Below are positions 44,452 to 53,720 of a stretch of DNA of 64,000 nt, piece by piece. The number at the start of each line of letters is the position of its first letter. The stretch's first letter is position 1. The stretch comes from Thiotrichaceae bacterium. Its GTDB lineage: Bacteria; Pseudomonadota; Gammaproteobacteria; Beggiatoales; Beggiatoaceae. Where the stretch lies: the NCBI GenBank assembly GCA_011391085.1, contig JAABRD010000017.1, positions 32,349-96,348 on the forward strand, read 5' to 3'. A model generated the notes under the pieces. It had not been told where the DNA came from, made no database searches, and saw nothing but the letters and a program-made list of their open reading frames with translations. A program made the translations under genes and the position numbers.

Positions 44452-44748
44452 TTAAAATGTGATAGACGGTGTCCAACCCGTTGGTGTGGAAGGTGGTTGA
44501 AACGCCGGCGCCGGGGGAGACCATGAAGGTGAAGAAGGGGCTACCACTTGCGGGAAGGCTTCTAATTCTACCAGTTTATAGAGGGCCCGTTGATAAGCCA
44601 CCCCACGGGCTTCGTCTTCTTGATCGGAGTTGGCCATCTGACGAGTGGCTGTGCCAATGACTTCGTAACCATTTTTCAAGGTTATCAGACAGAGGAGACT
44701 CATTTTACCAACACGATAATATTCGGTTTTTTCAATTTCGCTTTTCAT
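44452..44748 (-). CDS. Phage N4 gp49 / Sf6 gene 66 family-like protein
   Basis: 98 residues. YYRVGKMSLLCLITLKNGYE followed by VIGTA and ARGVAYQRALYKLVELEAF follows the pattern of this small phage-protein family (hydrophobic strand, NG(F/Y)xVxG, later A-x-x-x-A-x-x-K-(L/I)). The last 30 residues are a Pro/Ser-rich tail (APSSPSWSPPAPAFQPP). No other phage gene is nearby, so it is an isolated domesticated or residual gene. Function unknown. Confidence 0.7.
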   Translation of the reverse strand: MKSEIEKTEYYRVGKMSLLCLITLKNGYEVIGTATRQMANSDQEDEARGVAYQRALYKLVELEAFPQVVAPSSPSWSPPAPAFQPPSTPTGWTPSITF

Positions 44749-44818
44749 CTGGAAGGTTACTTTTATGTTTGCTTTGACCAGGAGTCCAAAGCGATGCTTT
44801 GAACCCCTTCATAGTTGA

Positions 44819-46150
44819 TTACGAGACCGCTGTTGTCACTTTTTTATGAGAAGCCCCTCTGGTTGCGGGTTTGTGGTGAGGCGTCGGTTGCTGAAAATGG
44901 TGACGTTTGGAAACCTTATAAAAACTTCGCCGCGGCGAGAGGTTAGCATAATCAGGTGGCGGTGACCGCTTCTTACCCTTCGAAAAACGGCGCGGCTGAC
45001 GTTTTGGTTCAAGCCCTGGAATCACATCGGGTTGCACTGATTGTCCCGTATACCGTTCAATGCGTTCCCAATGTAACATATCATCGGGCAATACAAACGA
45101 AATAGCGGTACCAGCGGCACCGGCGCGACCAGTGCGACCAATACGATGCACGTAGTCTTCGGCAAAGCGTGGAATATCAAAGTTAATCACATGACTGACG
45201 CTACATACATCCAATCCGCGGGCGGCCACGTCGGTGGCGACTAACAAGCGCACCTTCCCCTTGCGCAAATTCATCAGGGTACGATTGCGGGCCGCTTGAG
45301 TCATATCACCGTGTAAAGCCGCTGCCGAATGTCCTTGGGCAAGCAGTCCTTGGGCAAGCGAGTCGGCCCCTTGTTTGGTCGATGAAAAAATAATCGCTTG
45401 GGTGAGGGACACATCACTAACGAGGTGCTGAAGCAAGCGATTTTTGTGTTCAAAATTGTCCGCCACATGCAAACGTTGTTCGATATTGCGTTGCGTCGGT
45501 TGCGTATCCATTTGAATACGTTGGGGCTGTTTGAGTAGCCGCCGCGCTAATTCGGCCATAGTGTTATCCCAGGTAGCCGTGAACAATAAAGTTTGACGAG
45601 TAGCAGGAGTCAATGCGGCAATCTTTTTGACTTCATCAATGAATCCCATGTCCAACATACGGTCTGCTTCGTCTAACACGAGAATTTCAACCGCAGATAA
45701 GTCGATGCTGTTTTGTTCTTCGATATGGTCAAGTAAACGACCTGGTGTGGCGATAACGATGTCAACAGGACGGGCTAACATTCGCAGTTGGGGGCCGTAG
45801 GGCATTCCACCAAAGATAGTGACGCTGTGAAAACGTACAAACTTTCCATAGTTGCGAATGGCTACACTAACTTGATTAGCCAATTCGCGCGTGGGTGTGA
45901 GGACCAGAACGGAAGGTTTACCTTTCGGTCGTTTGGCATTTTTGTCATACGGACGGGTTAGGATTTTTTGCAGGGCTGGTAACACAAACGTGGCCGTTTT
46001 ACCAGTGCCTGTATGGGCCGACGCAATCACGTCTTGACCATCCAGAATTTTTGGAATAGCTTCGGCCTGAATGGGCGTGGGAGTGGTGTAACCACATTGT
46101 TGTATGGCTTTTAGAAGCGCTGGTTTGAGTTGTAAAGTTTCAAAAGACAC
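44819..46150 (-). CDS. rhlE: DEAD-box RNA helicase, RhlE-like
   Basis: 443 residues. Q motif (GYTTPTPIQAEAIP), motif I SAHTGTGKTA, Ia PTRELANQ, GG, TPGRLLDH, motif II VLDEADRML, motif III FTATW (the usual SAT is TAT here), IV IIFSSTK, V ATDVAARGLD, VI HRIGRTGRAG. A basic C-terminal tail (about 375-443; RRFSKGKKRSPPPD, KPATRGASHKKV) probably binds RNA. Typically assists ribosome assembly and RNA turnover, including in the cold. Single gene. Confidence 0.93.
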   Translation of the reverse strand: MSFETLQLKPALLKAIQQCGYTTPTPIQAEAIPKILDGQDVIASAHTGTGKTATFVLPALQKILTRPYDKNAKRPKGKPSVLVLTPTRELANQVSVAIRNYGKFVRFHSVTIFGGMPYGPQLRMLARPVDIVIATPGRLLDHIEEQNSIDLSAVEILVLDEADRMLDMGFIDEVKKIAALTPATRQTLLFTATWDNTMAELARRLLKQPQRIQMDTQPTQRNIEQRLHVADNFEHKNRLLQHLVSDVSLTQAIIFSSTKQGADSLAQGLLAQGHSAAALHGDMTQAARNRTLMNLRKGKVRLLVATDVAARGLDVCSVSHVINFDIPRFAEDYVHRIGRTGRAGAAGTAISFVLPDDMLHWERIERYTGQSVQPDVIPGLEPKRQPRRFSKGKKRSPPPDYANLSPRRSFYKVSKRHHFQQPTPHHKPATRGASHKKVTTAVS

Positions 46151-46192
46151 TAACTGTTCCTTTTTTGATGTTGGAGGTTGGATGCTGACGAA

Positions 46193-46408
46193 CTACGCCA
46201 AACCGTATGGTTTGAACAATGATATAAAGTTCGTCAATTCTCGCCAATGGGTTGGTGAGGGGCGATTGGGTTCTATTTCCAGGTGGCTGGCGTACCACCG
46301 AGTACCATCCCAGATTCCCACAAAAGTCAGCCCGTTAAAACATAATACTGCCATATCAATAGGAGGTTCTGTGTCTTCCACGTTGTACCACTGACTGTCG
46401 AGAATCAT
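46193..46408 (-). CDS. Small DUF551-like protein
   Basis: 71 residues: WYNVEDTEPPIDMAVLCFNG, VGIWDGTRWYASHL, RPSPTHWRELTNF. The W...PP.....VL......G.W...-(P)-THWREL pattern is that of DUF551 and related small domains, frequent in phages and mobile DNA. No function known. Same strand as rhlE, 42 bases upstream of it. Confidence 0.6.
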   Translation of the reverse strand: MILDSQWYNVEDTEPPIDMAVLCFNGLTFVGIWDGTRWYASHLEIEPNRPSPTHWRELTNFISLFKPYGLA

Positions 46409-46553
46409 ATCATACCCTATTATTTGGGTGTTTTAACTAACAATAATCAATCAGAATCCATTCACTTTAGTGAAGTTGACTTCAGAGTGAACTGTTTAGA
46501 TTGGGCCAACTCATAAGCAATTGTTTTATAAGCCTATGTTGACATTGTTAGTG

Positions 46554-46648
46554 TCTCACTTTACGCAAGAGGCGGTGAGGAACTTACTAAAATGAGTTCC
46601 CCAAAGAAAGTTTAGTTTCTGTGATGCACCTTGCGTAAAGTGAGTGAG
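46554..46648. repeat. Family E palindrome (CTCACTTTACGCAAG arms)
   Basis: TCTCACTTTACGCAAGAGGC faces CACCTTGCGTAAAGTGAGTG around a core with TTTAGTTTCT. Other copies: 50615-50798, 62975-63076 and a partial one at 26498. The remaining 46649-46891 holds a GTCTTCCTAAGGAAGAC hairpin (46733-46749) and no gene; 46892-47000 holds three family A half-units. Confidence 0.75.
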
Positions 46649-47039
46649 TTATATTATCTCTGAGTAATACTTATCACGCCTCATCCAGGTTGAGTAGATA
46701 GCCACTCAACACTTACTTTGAAAATGAATGTTGGTCTTCCTAAGGAAGACTGTTTATTCCGTCATTAGGGTGTTTAGGTGAAGCGTCACCCCATTTCCTA
46801 TTCGATAATAGGACCCGTATTAATATAGAGACTATAACACGAGTTGATGGGTTAAGTCAAGTTACTCAGGAGTAGTGAAACCCGAACTCAGGAATCCAAA
46901 GCGTCGCTTTGCCAGGCTAGACTCAAAAGTCGCTTTGCAAAGCTACGCTGTTTCCTCCTGAATCATACAAAGCTACGCTGTTTCCTCCTGAACTGTACCT
47001 TCCTTTAATCGGTTTTACCGGCGGGAGATGACGGATGGT

Positions 47040-47609
47040 TTAAAATTTCAGCAACCGTTCATGAAGCAATTTCAGACCTACCACCGCCAATTCTTTTGCC
47101 TTATCCATGAAATCATGTTCGGATAACTGCATAACGGTATCTGCGGTCATTTCAACCTCTTGAGGAATGTTACCAAACCGCTTTGGAAAACCTTCCATAT
47201 TCTCCAAAGATTGCTTCTTCTTGAGAGAGTAGGTAACCGCGTATCGGATGGCCAGGTTGAGAATAAAACGGTCTGCTACCGCCAAAGTGCTAGACAATTC
47301 TTTCAATTTGTCTAATTGAGAAACCGTGAGTTTCACTGTCACAGGTTCATATCCTGGTTGCTTCTCCGTTGCCGACGCTTGTTTCAAAGCACGTTTTACA
47401 GTAGCACTGGGTGACTTCTTTTGGGGGGTAGTGAGTTCCTTCTGGCTTTGACCAGATGGAGTGGCTTTAGCGGAAACTGGCTGTTTAGCAGAAACTGGCT
47501 GTTTAGCGGAAACTGGCTGTTTAGCGGAAACTGGCTGTTTAGCGGAAACTGGCTGTTTGGCAGTTGATTTAGCTTTAACCGCAGTGGTGGATGTGTTTTT
47601 CTTTGGCAT
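47040..47609 (-). CDS. ParA-partner protein with KQPVSA tandem repeats
   Basis: 189 residues from ATG 47609 (AGGAGATAAACTA upstream). Residues about 15-50 are five direct copies of KQPVSA, encoded by an 18-bp tandem repeat at 47469-47560, so length can vary by slippage. After a Lys/Ser/Thr-rich stretch, a folded C-terminal part follows (EPVTVKLTVSQLDKLKELSS, ADRFILNLAIRYAVTYSLKK). It lies 11 bases after the ParA gene, in the place of a ParB-like partner; the TVSQLDKLKEL segment could be a ribbon-helix-helix, as in some small partition proteins. Family not recognised. Confidence 0.65.
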   Translation of the reverse strand: MPKKNTSTTAVKAKSTAKQPVSAKQPVSAKQPVSAKQPVSAKQPVSAKATPSGQSQKELTTPQKKSPSATVKRALKQASATEKQPGYEPVTVKLTVSQLDKLKELSSTLAVADRFILNLAIRYAVTYSLKKKQSLENMEGFPKRFGNIPQEVEMTADTVMQLSEHDFMDKAKELAVVGLKLLHERLLKF

Positions 47610-47620
47610 TAGTTTATCTC

Positions 47621-48262
47621 CTATGTAACGACGTTTTGCAAAATATCCCGGATATATTCGCAACCTAAATAATTCCAGACATATTCGCCTTGTTGTAAAG
47701 ATTTAGAGAACTCTTGAGGATGCTTATTAATCCGTTGAGTGACCCCTAAATTTTGGGGTTTCGTAGTAAAGGAACTCAGGTGTTCGTAAATGTTTGTTTT
47801 GGTGACTCCTAAAGGTACGATCCGAACCCTACACTGATAACCGGCCTGTTCTTCCATGGCCGCTACGACGGCTAAGGTATCTTCGAGTTGCCGCATGGCT
47901 AATGCCTGATCATTGATAGGCAATAGGATCAGGTCTGGCTGACTCCCGGCAATCGCTTGCACAGTATCTTCTTTAGGGCTGTTGATGTCAAGGACTATCG
48001 AATCATACTCATTGAAGTCCACCAGCCGGCGTAAGGGGCTTTTCCCTGGGTTCCAAATCGCGGTGACTTGAGAATTGACCTTAGCACGTTGTGGCACCAA
48101 TTCCTGTTGGGGAAGTTGACGACAAAAAAAATAAAAGGAGTCGCATTGGTCCACCCCGTCTATTAACAGCACTCGTCCATGTTCGGCCAATAACCCTGTA
48201 ACATGAACGGCCAGCGTGGTCTTGCCAATGCCTCCCTTGTTGAAAGCAGTCAAAACTATCAT
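47621..48262 (-). CDS. ParA family ATPase
   Basis: 213 residues. Deviant Walker A FNKGGIGKTTLA with the signature Lys9 as well as Lys14, then VLLIDGVDQCDS (Walker A' region; the usual Asp-x-Asp-Pro-Gln is changed) and IVLDINSPKED (Walker B). Such proteins position DNA or protein cargo by ATP-dependent binding to the nucleoid. With its 3' neighbour it forms a two-gene partition-like module inside the chromosome. It may be a relic of an integrated plasmid or serve a cellular cargo. Confidence 0.87.
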   Translation of the reverse strand: MIVLTAFNKGGIGKTTLAVHVTGLLAEHGRVLLIDGVDQCDSFYFFCRQLPQQELVPQRAKVNSQVTAIWNPGKSPLRRLVDFNEYDSIVLDINSPKEDTVQAIAGSQPDLILLPINDQALAMRQLEDTLAVVAAMEEQAGYQCRVRIVPLGVTKTNIYEHLSSFTTKPQNLGVTQRINKHPQEFSKSLQQGEYVWNYLGCEYIRDILQNVVT

Positions 48263-48308
48263 ATTAATGATACTTCCTTAATATATTTTATCAGAAATGG
48301 TAAATTTT

Positions 48309-48373
48309 GTCAGGAGTCTAAAGCTACGCTTTAGACTCCTGGGGCTGACAAAGCTACGCTTTGGACTCCTGGA
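48309..48373. repeat. Family A repeat units
   Basis: CAGGAGTCTAAAGCTACGCT followed by AAAGCTACGCTTTGGACTCC, upstream of the parA gene and downstream of the M23 gene on the minus strand. Confidence 0.75.
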
Positions 48374-48452
48374 TAAGGGTCACTATTAAGTTATACCACT
48401 CTTTTGAGATTGTCAAGAGTGGCTTCAAAGAATTTTTCAAAAACGTCATCTT

Positions 48453-49457
48453 TCAGTCTTGTTTTTCAATGACAGACATTGGTTCGACCATAGTGTTATT
48501 CAAACTCACAGACCAATGCAAGTGCGGCCCTGTGACTCGCCCAGTTTTGCCCACGGTACCAATCACCTGTCCTTTAGTTACCGTCTGGTTAGGAATAACG
48601 ATCATGCTATCCAAATGACAATACATCGTCACCACACCTTGCCCGTGGTCAATGAAAATGGTATTACCGGTAAAAAAATAATCTCCCGTGTCCACCACGA
48701 TACCTTCGCCGGCGGCAAACACTGAGGCCCCTTTGGGGGCGGCAATATCCACACCTGTATGCGGCTTGCGCGGTTGTCCGTTGATAATACGACGCGCACC
48801 AAAGAAGCCACTGAAACGTCCTTGCACGGGTTGCATCAATGGCAACGGTGAAACCGAAGTGGGACGCCAGGGGGTAGCCCACACTTGTTTGATTCTTTCC
48901 GCTTCACGTTGAATGCGTTGTACATCTTCTGGATAAGGATTCACTTGCCGTTTATTTTTAATCTTCAGATGTTGAACTTTATATTTTTTGTCTGTGACTT
49001 GAAAAGTATATCGTTCCCCCGTTTGGCGATTTTCCACTTGATGAGAACCCAATTTGGCGGTCAGAGGAATACCGACCACGGCCACCCAGTGTTGCCCCTC
49101 TCGTAACACTACCACACGTTGTTGTTGGTAAACGATTGAGGGGGGCGTATTGCCCCTGTCATGCAACGGCACCCATGCGATCCCGCCTGGCACCGGTGAG
49201 GTTTGATGCGCCCACGAAGTTGGCACGACGGGCATCTCAGTGCGTGGCGATGCGTTTGGAATCACCTTAGAGACTGGTGGTGCCTCAGAAAGTATCAGGG
49301 GGGATTTATTGACCTTTACCGTGGCCAACTCCTGAGAAGGATTGACAGTGGTTGGTTTATTGTCGACGGTTGTCGACGGATCGTTAGCACACGCTGATAC
49401 TAGAACCGTCAACCCCAAAAATATGCCCAAATAATAATAAAAAGGTTGTTTCATCAC
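48453..49457 (-). CDS. M23 family peptidoglycan metallopeptidase, lipoprotein
   Basis: 334 residues. Lipoprotein signal peptide with lipobox LVSAC (Cys23). A low-complexity linker follows, then a beta domain (YQQQRVVVLREGQHWVAVVG) and the LytM/M23 domain (about 205-325) with zinc ligands in PHTGVDIAA (H-x3-D), the SMIVIPNQTVTKGQVIGTVG region and GPHLHWS. All catalytic residues are present, so it is probably active on cross-links in the periplasm (endopeptidase), though divisome activators with intact sites exist. Single gene between repeats. Confidence 0.9.
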   Translation of the reverse strand: MMKQPFYYYLGIFLGLTVLVSACANDPSTTVDNKPTTVNPSQELATVKVNKSPLILSEAPPVSKVIPNASPRTEMPVVPTSWAHQTSPVPGGIAWVPLHDRGNTPPSIVYQQQRVVVLREGQHWVAVVGIPLTAKLGSHQVENRQTGERYTFQVTDKKYKVQHLKIKNKRQVNPYPEDVQRIQREAERIKQVWATPWRPTSVSPLPLMQPVQGRFSGFFGARRIINGQPRKPHTGVDIAAPKGASVFAAGEGIVVDTGDYFFTGNTIFIDHGQGVVTMYCHLDSMIVIPNQTVTKGQVIGTVGKTGRVTGPHLHWSVSLNNTMVEPMSVIEKQD

Positions 49458-49560
49458 CTCTCCTTAACAAGAAAATGTCCACGAAAATGCCCAATGAGTT
49501 TGGCATTTCCATTCATTACTGATTGGGAAGTGCCTAATGAGTTTAGCACTCCCATTGATT

Positions 49561-49775
49561 CGTAGCGGCACGGTGATTTCAATTCTGTTCCCACCGGCTA
49601 AAGCCTCTAGTCCACCTAGCAATTAATTTCGATAGCGGTGGACTAGAGGCTTTAGCCGGTGGGGGGCACGGTGATTTCAATTCGGTTCCATGCCCTCCGG
49701 CTAAAGCCTCCACTCCAACTGCTACCGGCTAAAGCCTCTAGTCCAACTGCTATCGGCTAAAGCCTCTACTCCAGA
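49561..49775. repeat. Two family D palindromes and stray half-units
   Basis: A partial copy (49561-49632) with CGGTGATTTCAATTCTGTTC and a full copy (49633-49720) with GGTGGACTAGAGGCTTTAGC, followed by three CGGCTAAAGCCTCTAGTCCA half-units in tandem. No gene in 49458-49813. Confidence 0.8.
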
Positions 49776-49813
49776 AGATATTCCAAATACCAAATTGGGT
49801 TTGACGTTGGTAT

Positions 49814-50467
49814 TTAAAAAGTTCCAAGATGTTTTTCCAGAAAAGCGACCGTGATTTTCCATGAATCTTCGGCGGCTTCACTGTCGTAACGTGATCTTTC
49901 AGGATTGACAAAACCATGGTCTGCATCATAACTATGCAATTCAAACACTTTTCCTGCTTCCGACATTGCATATTCAAGTTCTGCTTGTTTATCAGGCCAA
50001 GTGCGTTCGGTTTCCGAGAAAAAGGCCAGCACAGGACCTTTTAACATCCCTGCGTTATGTTTGTTTAACACGTTTCGACAATAAAAAAATATGGTTGCAT
50101 CCACCAACGCTGGATATTGTAAAGACGCTAACTGTGCTTGTAAACCTCCAAAAGACCATCCTAACACGGCCACCTTACGATAGGTGGCACGCAAAGCCAA
50201 TAAGGCTGTTTGTAATTTACGATTGAGAACCTCTTGATTGAGGCTACGCATGTATTCGCCGGCGGCTTTGCTATCAGCCGGATGATGGCCATCATACAAA
50301 TCAATGACCATCGTCCGATAACCCCTCTTAGCTAACTCACTTGCCCATTGACGATTATACTCTAATAGGCCCCACCAGTCATGGATAATAAGTACAGCTT
50401 TTGTTGTATCTTGAGAACCAAATACATCGATTTGAAAAACTTCTCCTGTAGGGGTTGTTAATTCCAT
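49814..50467 (-). CDS. Dienelactone-hydrolase-family alpha/beta hydrolase
   Basis: 217 residues from ATG 50467 (AAAGGAGTTATTA upstream). Alpha/beta hydrolase fold: LIIHDWWGLLEYNRQWASEL near the N-terminus, nucleophile elbow GWSFGG, Asp in the VLAFFSETERTWPDKQ region, His in DADHGFVNPERSRYD. The elbow has Ser where classical dienelactone hydrolases have Cys, so an esterase-type activity is likelier; the substrate is unknown. Heptamer arrays lie directly upstream. Confidence 0.85.
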   Translation of the reverse strand: MELTTPTGEVFQIDVFGSQDTTKAVLIIHDWWGLLEYNRQWASELAKRGYRTMVIDLYDGHHPADSKAAGEYMRSLNQEVLNRKLQTALLALRATYRKVAVLGWSFGGLQAQLASLQYPALVDATIFFYCRNVLNKHNAGMLKGPVLAFFSETERTWPDKQAELEYAMSEAGKVFELHSYDADHGFVNPERSRYDSEAAEDSWKITVAFLEKHLGTF

Positions 50468-50496
50468 TAATAACTCCTTTATAAATCTAAAAATGA

Positions 50497-50575
50497 ATGA
50501 TGAATAATAAAAAATGAATAATGTATGATCCCATACCTGGTTCATTATTCATTATTCATTATCCATTATTCATTG
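50497..50575. repeat. Facing heptamer tracts (AATGAAT / ATTCATT)
   Basis: AATGAATGATGAATAATAAA to 50523, then ATTATTCATTATTCATTATC from 50544, in opposite sense around a short centre. Same layout as 16785-16962 and 20411-20705 but without a large core. Confidence 0.7.
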
Positions 50576-50614
50576 TCAACACAGTTTTAAATCAAAATCA
50601 GTTATGATATTATT

Positions 50615-50798
50615 TACTCACTCATCTTACGCACTTCTCCGTCTGAATCGCAGATTGCCACAGATGACAGCGATTTCGCGGAGGAATGTTTGTCAAATTC
50701 GAGTCTGTGCTTGAATGGCTACCGATTTCAGATGCAGAATCGGTATCATCTGCGGCACTCTGCGATTCAGACCAAACAGTGTGTAAGGTAAGTGAGTC
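50615..50798. repeat. Family E outer arms with nested inner palindrome
   Basis: ACTCACTCATCTTACGCAC and GTGTGTAAGGTAAGTGAGT are outer arms; CGTCTGAATCGCAGA and TGCGATTCAGA are inner arms, around ATTTCAGATGCAGAATCGGT. It lies directly upstream of glgC, so transcription of glgC probably starts in or near it. Confidence 0.75.
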
Positions 50799-50833
50799 AA
50801 TACAACTACCACTAAGGAAAAGAGGACTACAAA

Positions 50834-52114
50834 ATGACCCCAGAATACAATCACACTTCCCGCTTCGTCAGTCGCTTAACTCGCACTACCTTAGCTTTAG
50901 TCTTGGCAGGTGGACGTGGCACCCGACTCCAAAAACTTACAGATTGGCGGGCTAAACCTGCGGTGCCATTTGGTGGCAAATTCCGCATTATTGACTTTCC
51001 ACTGTCCAACTGTATCAACTCTGGCATTCGCCAAATTGCGGTGGTGACTCAATATAAATCACATTCCTTGATTCGCCACGTACAAAATGGCTGGGGTTTC
51101 TTACGCGGTGAGTTTGGCGAATTTGTGGAAGTTTTCCCAGCGGCCCAACAACGTGACACGGAATCTTGGTATGAAGGCACCGCCGACGCAGTGGGGCAAA
51201 ACATTAACATCATCCGTAGCCATAAGCCAGAATATATCCTGGTTTTAGCCGGCGACCATATCTACAAAATGGACTATGGCACCATGATTGCCCAACATGT
51301 TGAGAAACAGGCGGATATGACTATCGGCTGTTTAGAAGTCCCCCTAGACATGGCCAAAGGTTTCGGCGTCATGACGGTCAACGATGAAGGGCAAATTATC
51401 CGCTTTGCTGAGAAACCTAAAAATCCTGAACCGACTCCTACCAATCCCAATTTGGCATTGGCTTCTATGGGCATTTATGTGTTTGGGGCTGATTTTCTAT
51501 ATGAACAACTCAATCGTGATGCCAAAGATGCCAATTCCAGTCACGATTTTGGCAAAGACATCATTCCTTCTCTGATTGAAAAACAATATCGTGTCTTTGC
51601 CTACCGTTTTCAAGATGTACAACAAACTGATCCCCCTTACTGGCGTGATGTGGGCACCCTAGATGCCTTTTGGGAAGCCAACATGGACTTGGTGTCGGTG
51701 ACCCCCCAATTGAATCTCTACGACCAAGAATGGCCCATCTGGACTTATCAAGAACAATTGCCCCCTGCCAAATTTGTCTTCAATGACGATGACCGACGTG
51801 GCATGGCAGTGGATTCCATGGTCTCAGGAGGATGTTTAATTTCCGGGGCCAAAATAGTCAACTCGTTACTCTTTTCCAATGTCAAAGTCAATTCTTACAG
51901 CGTCTTGGAAGAAGCGGTCATTTTACCAGATGTAGAAATTGGACGCCACTGTCACCTGAAAAGAGTGGTGATTGACAAAGGCTGTTCCATTCCTCCCAAA
52001 ACGGTGATTGGCCAAAATCTCAAAGAAGATGCCAAACGATTTTATGTCAGCGAAGGCGGCGTCGTGTTAGTCACTCCGGACATGTTGGGACAGCAAGTGC
52101 ATCAAGCCTATTAA
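50834..52114 (+). CDS. glgC: Glucose-1-phosphate adenylyltransferase
   Basis: Makes ADP-glucose, the committed step of glycogen synthesis; allosterically regulated. N-terminal nucleotidyltransferase domain: [63 protein letters not shown] and [11 protein letters not shown]-terminal left-handed beta-helix follows ([32 protein letters not shown]). 426 residues, standard. AGGAAAAGAGG precedes the start. No other glg gene is adjacent, but a malQ relic lies at 7.9 kb. Confidence 0.96.
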   Translation: MTPEYNHTSRFVSRLTRTTLALVLAGGRGTRLQKLTDWRAKPAVPFGGKFRIIDFPLSNCINSGIRQIAVVTQYKSHSLIRHVQNGWGFLRGEFGEFVEVFPAAQQRDTESWYEGTADAVGQNINIIRSHKPEYILVLAGDHIYKMDYGTMIAQHVEKQADMTIGCLEVPLDMAKGFGVMTVNDEGQIIRFAEKPKNPEPTPTNPNLALASMGIYVFGADFLYEQLNRDAKDANSSHDFGKDIIPSLIEKQYRVFAYRFQDVQQTDPPYWRDVGTLDAFWEANMDLVSVTPQLNLYDQEWPIWTYQEQLPPAKFVFNDDDRRGMAVDSMVSGGCLISGAKIVNSLLFSNVKVNSYSVLEEAVILPDVEIGRHCHLKRVVIDKGCSIPPKTVIGQNLKEDAKRFYVSEGGVVLVTPDMLGQQVHQAY

Positions 52115-52139
52115 GAAGGAATGAGAGTCCCTTCAGGGA

Positions 52140-52495
52140 AAAACGTTGGACTAGAGGCGGAAGCCGCAATGCGATTAAGTTAAGGTACGCTGGAGTGGAG
52201 GCTTTAGCCGCACTGCCATTAAGTTAAGGAAAATACTGATGGAGTGGAGGCTTTAGCCGGCCGTAGGCGTCCCGCAATTTGAGTGGGGGTGATGCCTACT
52301 GCCAGCCGGCTAAAGCCTCAATGCCATTAAGTTAAGGAATTTTCTAGGAGTCTGAAGGTTCAGGACTGCCAGTCCTTAAAGGACTGGCAGTCCTAGTCAA
52401 TCCCTTAACTGAATGGCATGGAGGCGTAAGCCTCCACTCTACCGGGTTTTCCTTAACTGAATGGCATTGCGGCTAAAGCCTCTAGTCCACCTCTA
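52140..52495. repeat. Cluster of family D units and AATGCCATTAAGTTAAGGAA tails
   Basis: Four or more degraded GGAGTGGAGGCTTTAGCCGG units, each next to GCCATTAAGTTAAGGAA, with a GGACTGGCAGTCCT hairpin at about 52354-52395. No gene in 52115-52736 other than these repeats and the next element. Confidence 0.75.
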
Positions 52496-52500
52496 TTTTA

Positions 52501-52665
52501 GGTAGTGATGCAATGTGGGTTCACGGTCTGAACTCTGATTAGAATGATTTTCAGATGGACTCTGATTCGTCAAGCCTCCTTTCATAGCCCTCATTTAATC
52601 ACATAAATCACAGTTCCAGACCGAAGAGAAACCGCAAGATATTTCACCCAGATTGCATCACTACC
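52501..52665. repeat. Family C palindrome with GAACTCTGATTAGAATGATT core
   Basis: Outer arms GGTAGTGATGCAATGTGGGT and CACCCAGATTGCATCACTAC. The core, GAACTCTGATTAGAATGATT and following bases, reappears in inverse orientation at 61270-61360. It ends 70 bases before tRNA-Ser. Confidence 0.75.
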
Positions 52666-52736
52666 CTATTTTGTCAAAACTGGCCTTGAAATATTTTAAT
52701 CTTACCCTTATATTATGAGATAACAAAATCCTCATT

Positions 52737-52828
52737 GGAGAGGTACCGAAGCGGTCACAACGGCACCGACTCGAAATCGGTTGGGGGCACTACGCCCCAC
52801 GCGGGTTCGAATCCCGCCCTCTCCGCCA
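52737..52828 (+). tRNA. tRNA-Ser(CGA)
   Basis: Class II tRNA with long variable arm: acceptor GGAGAGG with the closing CCTCTCC strand, anticodon loop CTCGAAA (CGA), variable arm TTGGGGGCACTACGCCCCAC, T-arm GCGGGTTCGAATCCCGC and encoded GCCA. Followed by an intrinsic terminator. Confidence 0.93.
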
Positions 52829-52834
52829 ATTTTT

Positions 52835-52876
52835 AGACCTTGAAATTATGCGTTAATTTCAGGGTCTTTGCGTTTT
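52835..52876 (+). terminator. Intrinsic terminator of tRNA-Ser
   Basis: AGACCTTGAAATTA (52835-52848), loop TGCG, TTAATTTCAGGGTCT (52853-52867), then TTGCGTTTT. A 14-bp stem with one G-U pair, seven bases after the tRNA end. Confidence 0.75.
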
Positions 52877-52927
52877 AGGGGCTGTCACGGCACCACAGAA
52901 ACTCAATTTCTTAAACAAGCAGAAATC

Positions 52928-53584
52928 ATGGAAAAATTAACTCTATCAAGCCTCTCCAAAGTGACTTTGAAACGTCTGGTCAATCTTGAAGAACGAAACT
53001 TTGCTATATTAGAATGGTTACAGGTAGATTCCATTTCTCTCACCGCTGAAGAACAACAACAAGTGCAATTCATTCAGTCGCGCTTGCACCGTTCTCATGC
53101 GCATCTGATGAATGAAGCGACGTTATGGGCTAGAGTGATTTATCCCTTATTGGGATTGGCCGAACAAGGCAATATTCAAGCCTGGTCAGGTGTGTCTCTG
53201 CAAGCACAGTACGTTCACTTTGAAATAGAAGGTATTGCTGACGGCGTCTTGGGAGAAGCCACGCTGGATGGGATTGAAAGTCCCTATTTGGTAGTCATTG
53301 AAACCAAACGGGGAGTGGAAAATCAAAACCCATTGTGTCAACTCTACGGGCAAATTTTAGCCGCCGCCCATATCAATTGGAAAGACAATGGCAAAACGCC
53401 ACAGGAGATGTTTGGTTGTTATACCATTGCCGACAACTGGACCTTTGTACGTGCTGAAATAGAGGGGTTCGAGTCTGACAAACCCTCGTTGCAAATTGAG
53501 GCGTCCAGAGAATATTCAGAACTCTCTGAAGCACCTACCATTTTGAAAATACTCAAAGGCATTGTAGCCAAACACTTTCACTGA
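52928..53584 (+). CDS. PD-(D/E)XK nuclease-like protein of unknown function
   Basis: 218 residues from ATG 52928 (no strong ribosome site; the frame opens earlier in the tRNA terminator). An N-terminal helical half contains EEQQQVQFIQSRLHRSHAHL. The core has EIEGIADGVLGE and YLVVIETKRG, fitting a restriction-endonuclease-like fold with Asp and E-x-K, then LYGQILAAAHINW. It resembles hypothetical proteins common in cyanobacteria and sulfur bacteria; whether it cuts DNA is unknown. Confidence 0.65.
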   Translation: MEKLTLSSLSKVTLKRLVNLEERNFAILEWLQVDSISLTAEEQQQVQFIQSRLHRSHAHLMNEATLWARVIYPLLGLAEQGNIQAWSGVSLQAQYVHFEIEGIADGVLGEATLDGIESPYLVVIETKRGVENQNPLCQLYGQILAAAHINWKDNGKTPQEMFGCYTIADNWTFVRAEIEGFESDKPSLQIEASREYSELSEAPTILKILKGIVAKHFH

Positions 53585-53602
53585 TAGTTCAAATCAGATC
53601 AA

Positions 53603-53662
53603 ATCAGGAGTCCACAGCGTAGCTTTACCAGGTCACGGACAAAGCTACACTTTGAACTCCCG
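53603..53662. repeat. Family A palindrome
   Basis: AGGAGTCCACAGCGTAGCTTT facing AAAGCTACACTTTGAACTCC around CACGGACAAAG-type centre, almost the same as the copy at position 1. Confidence 0.75.
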
Positions 53663-53720
53663 CCCCATCTTTTCTCTTTCCTCTTCCCATCCTAAATTAT
53701 TTCACAGGTCCCCTCACCCT

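Noticed and set aside
44452..44748. Prophage at the gp49-like gene
   Set aside because: Only one small phage-type protein; neighbours are housekeeping genes or repeats, no integrase, terminase or capsid gene.
47469..47560. Possible CRISPR-like array
   Set aside because: 18-bp units without spacers, in frame inside a protein (KQPVSA). No CRISPR array or cas gene seen in the window.
52737..52876. Integration site of an island at tRNA-Ser
   Set aside because: No integrase downstream and no repeated tRNA 3' end; a normal terminator follows the tRNA.
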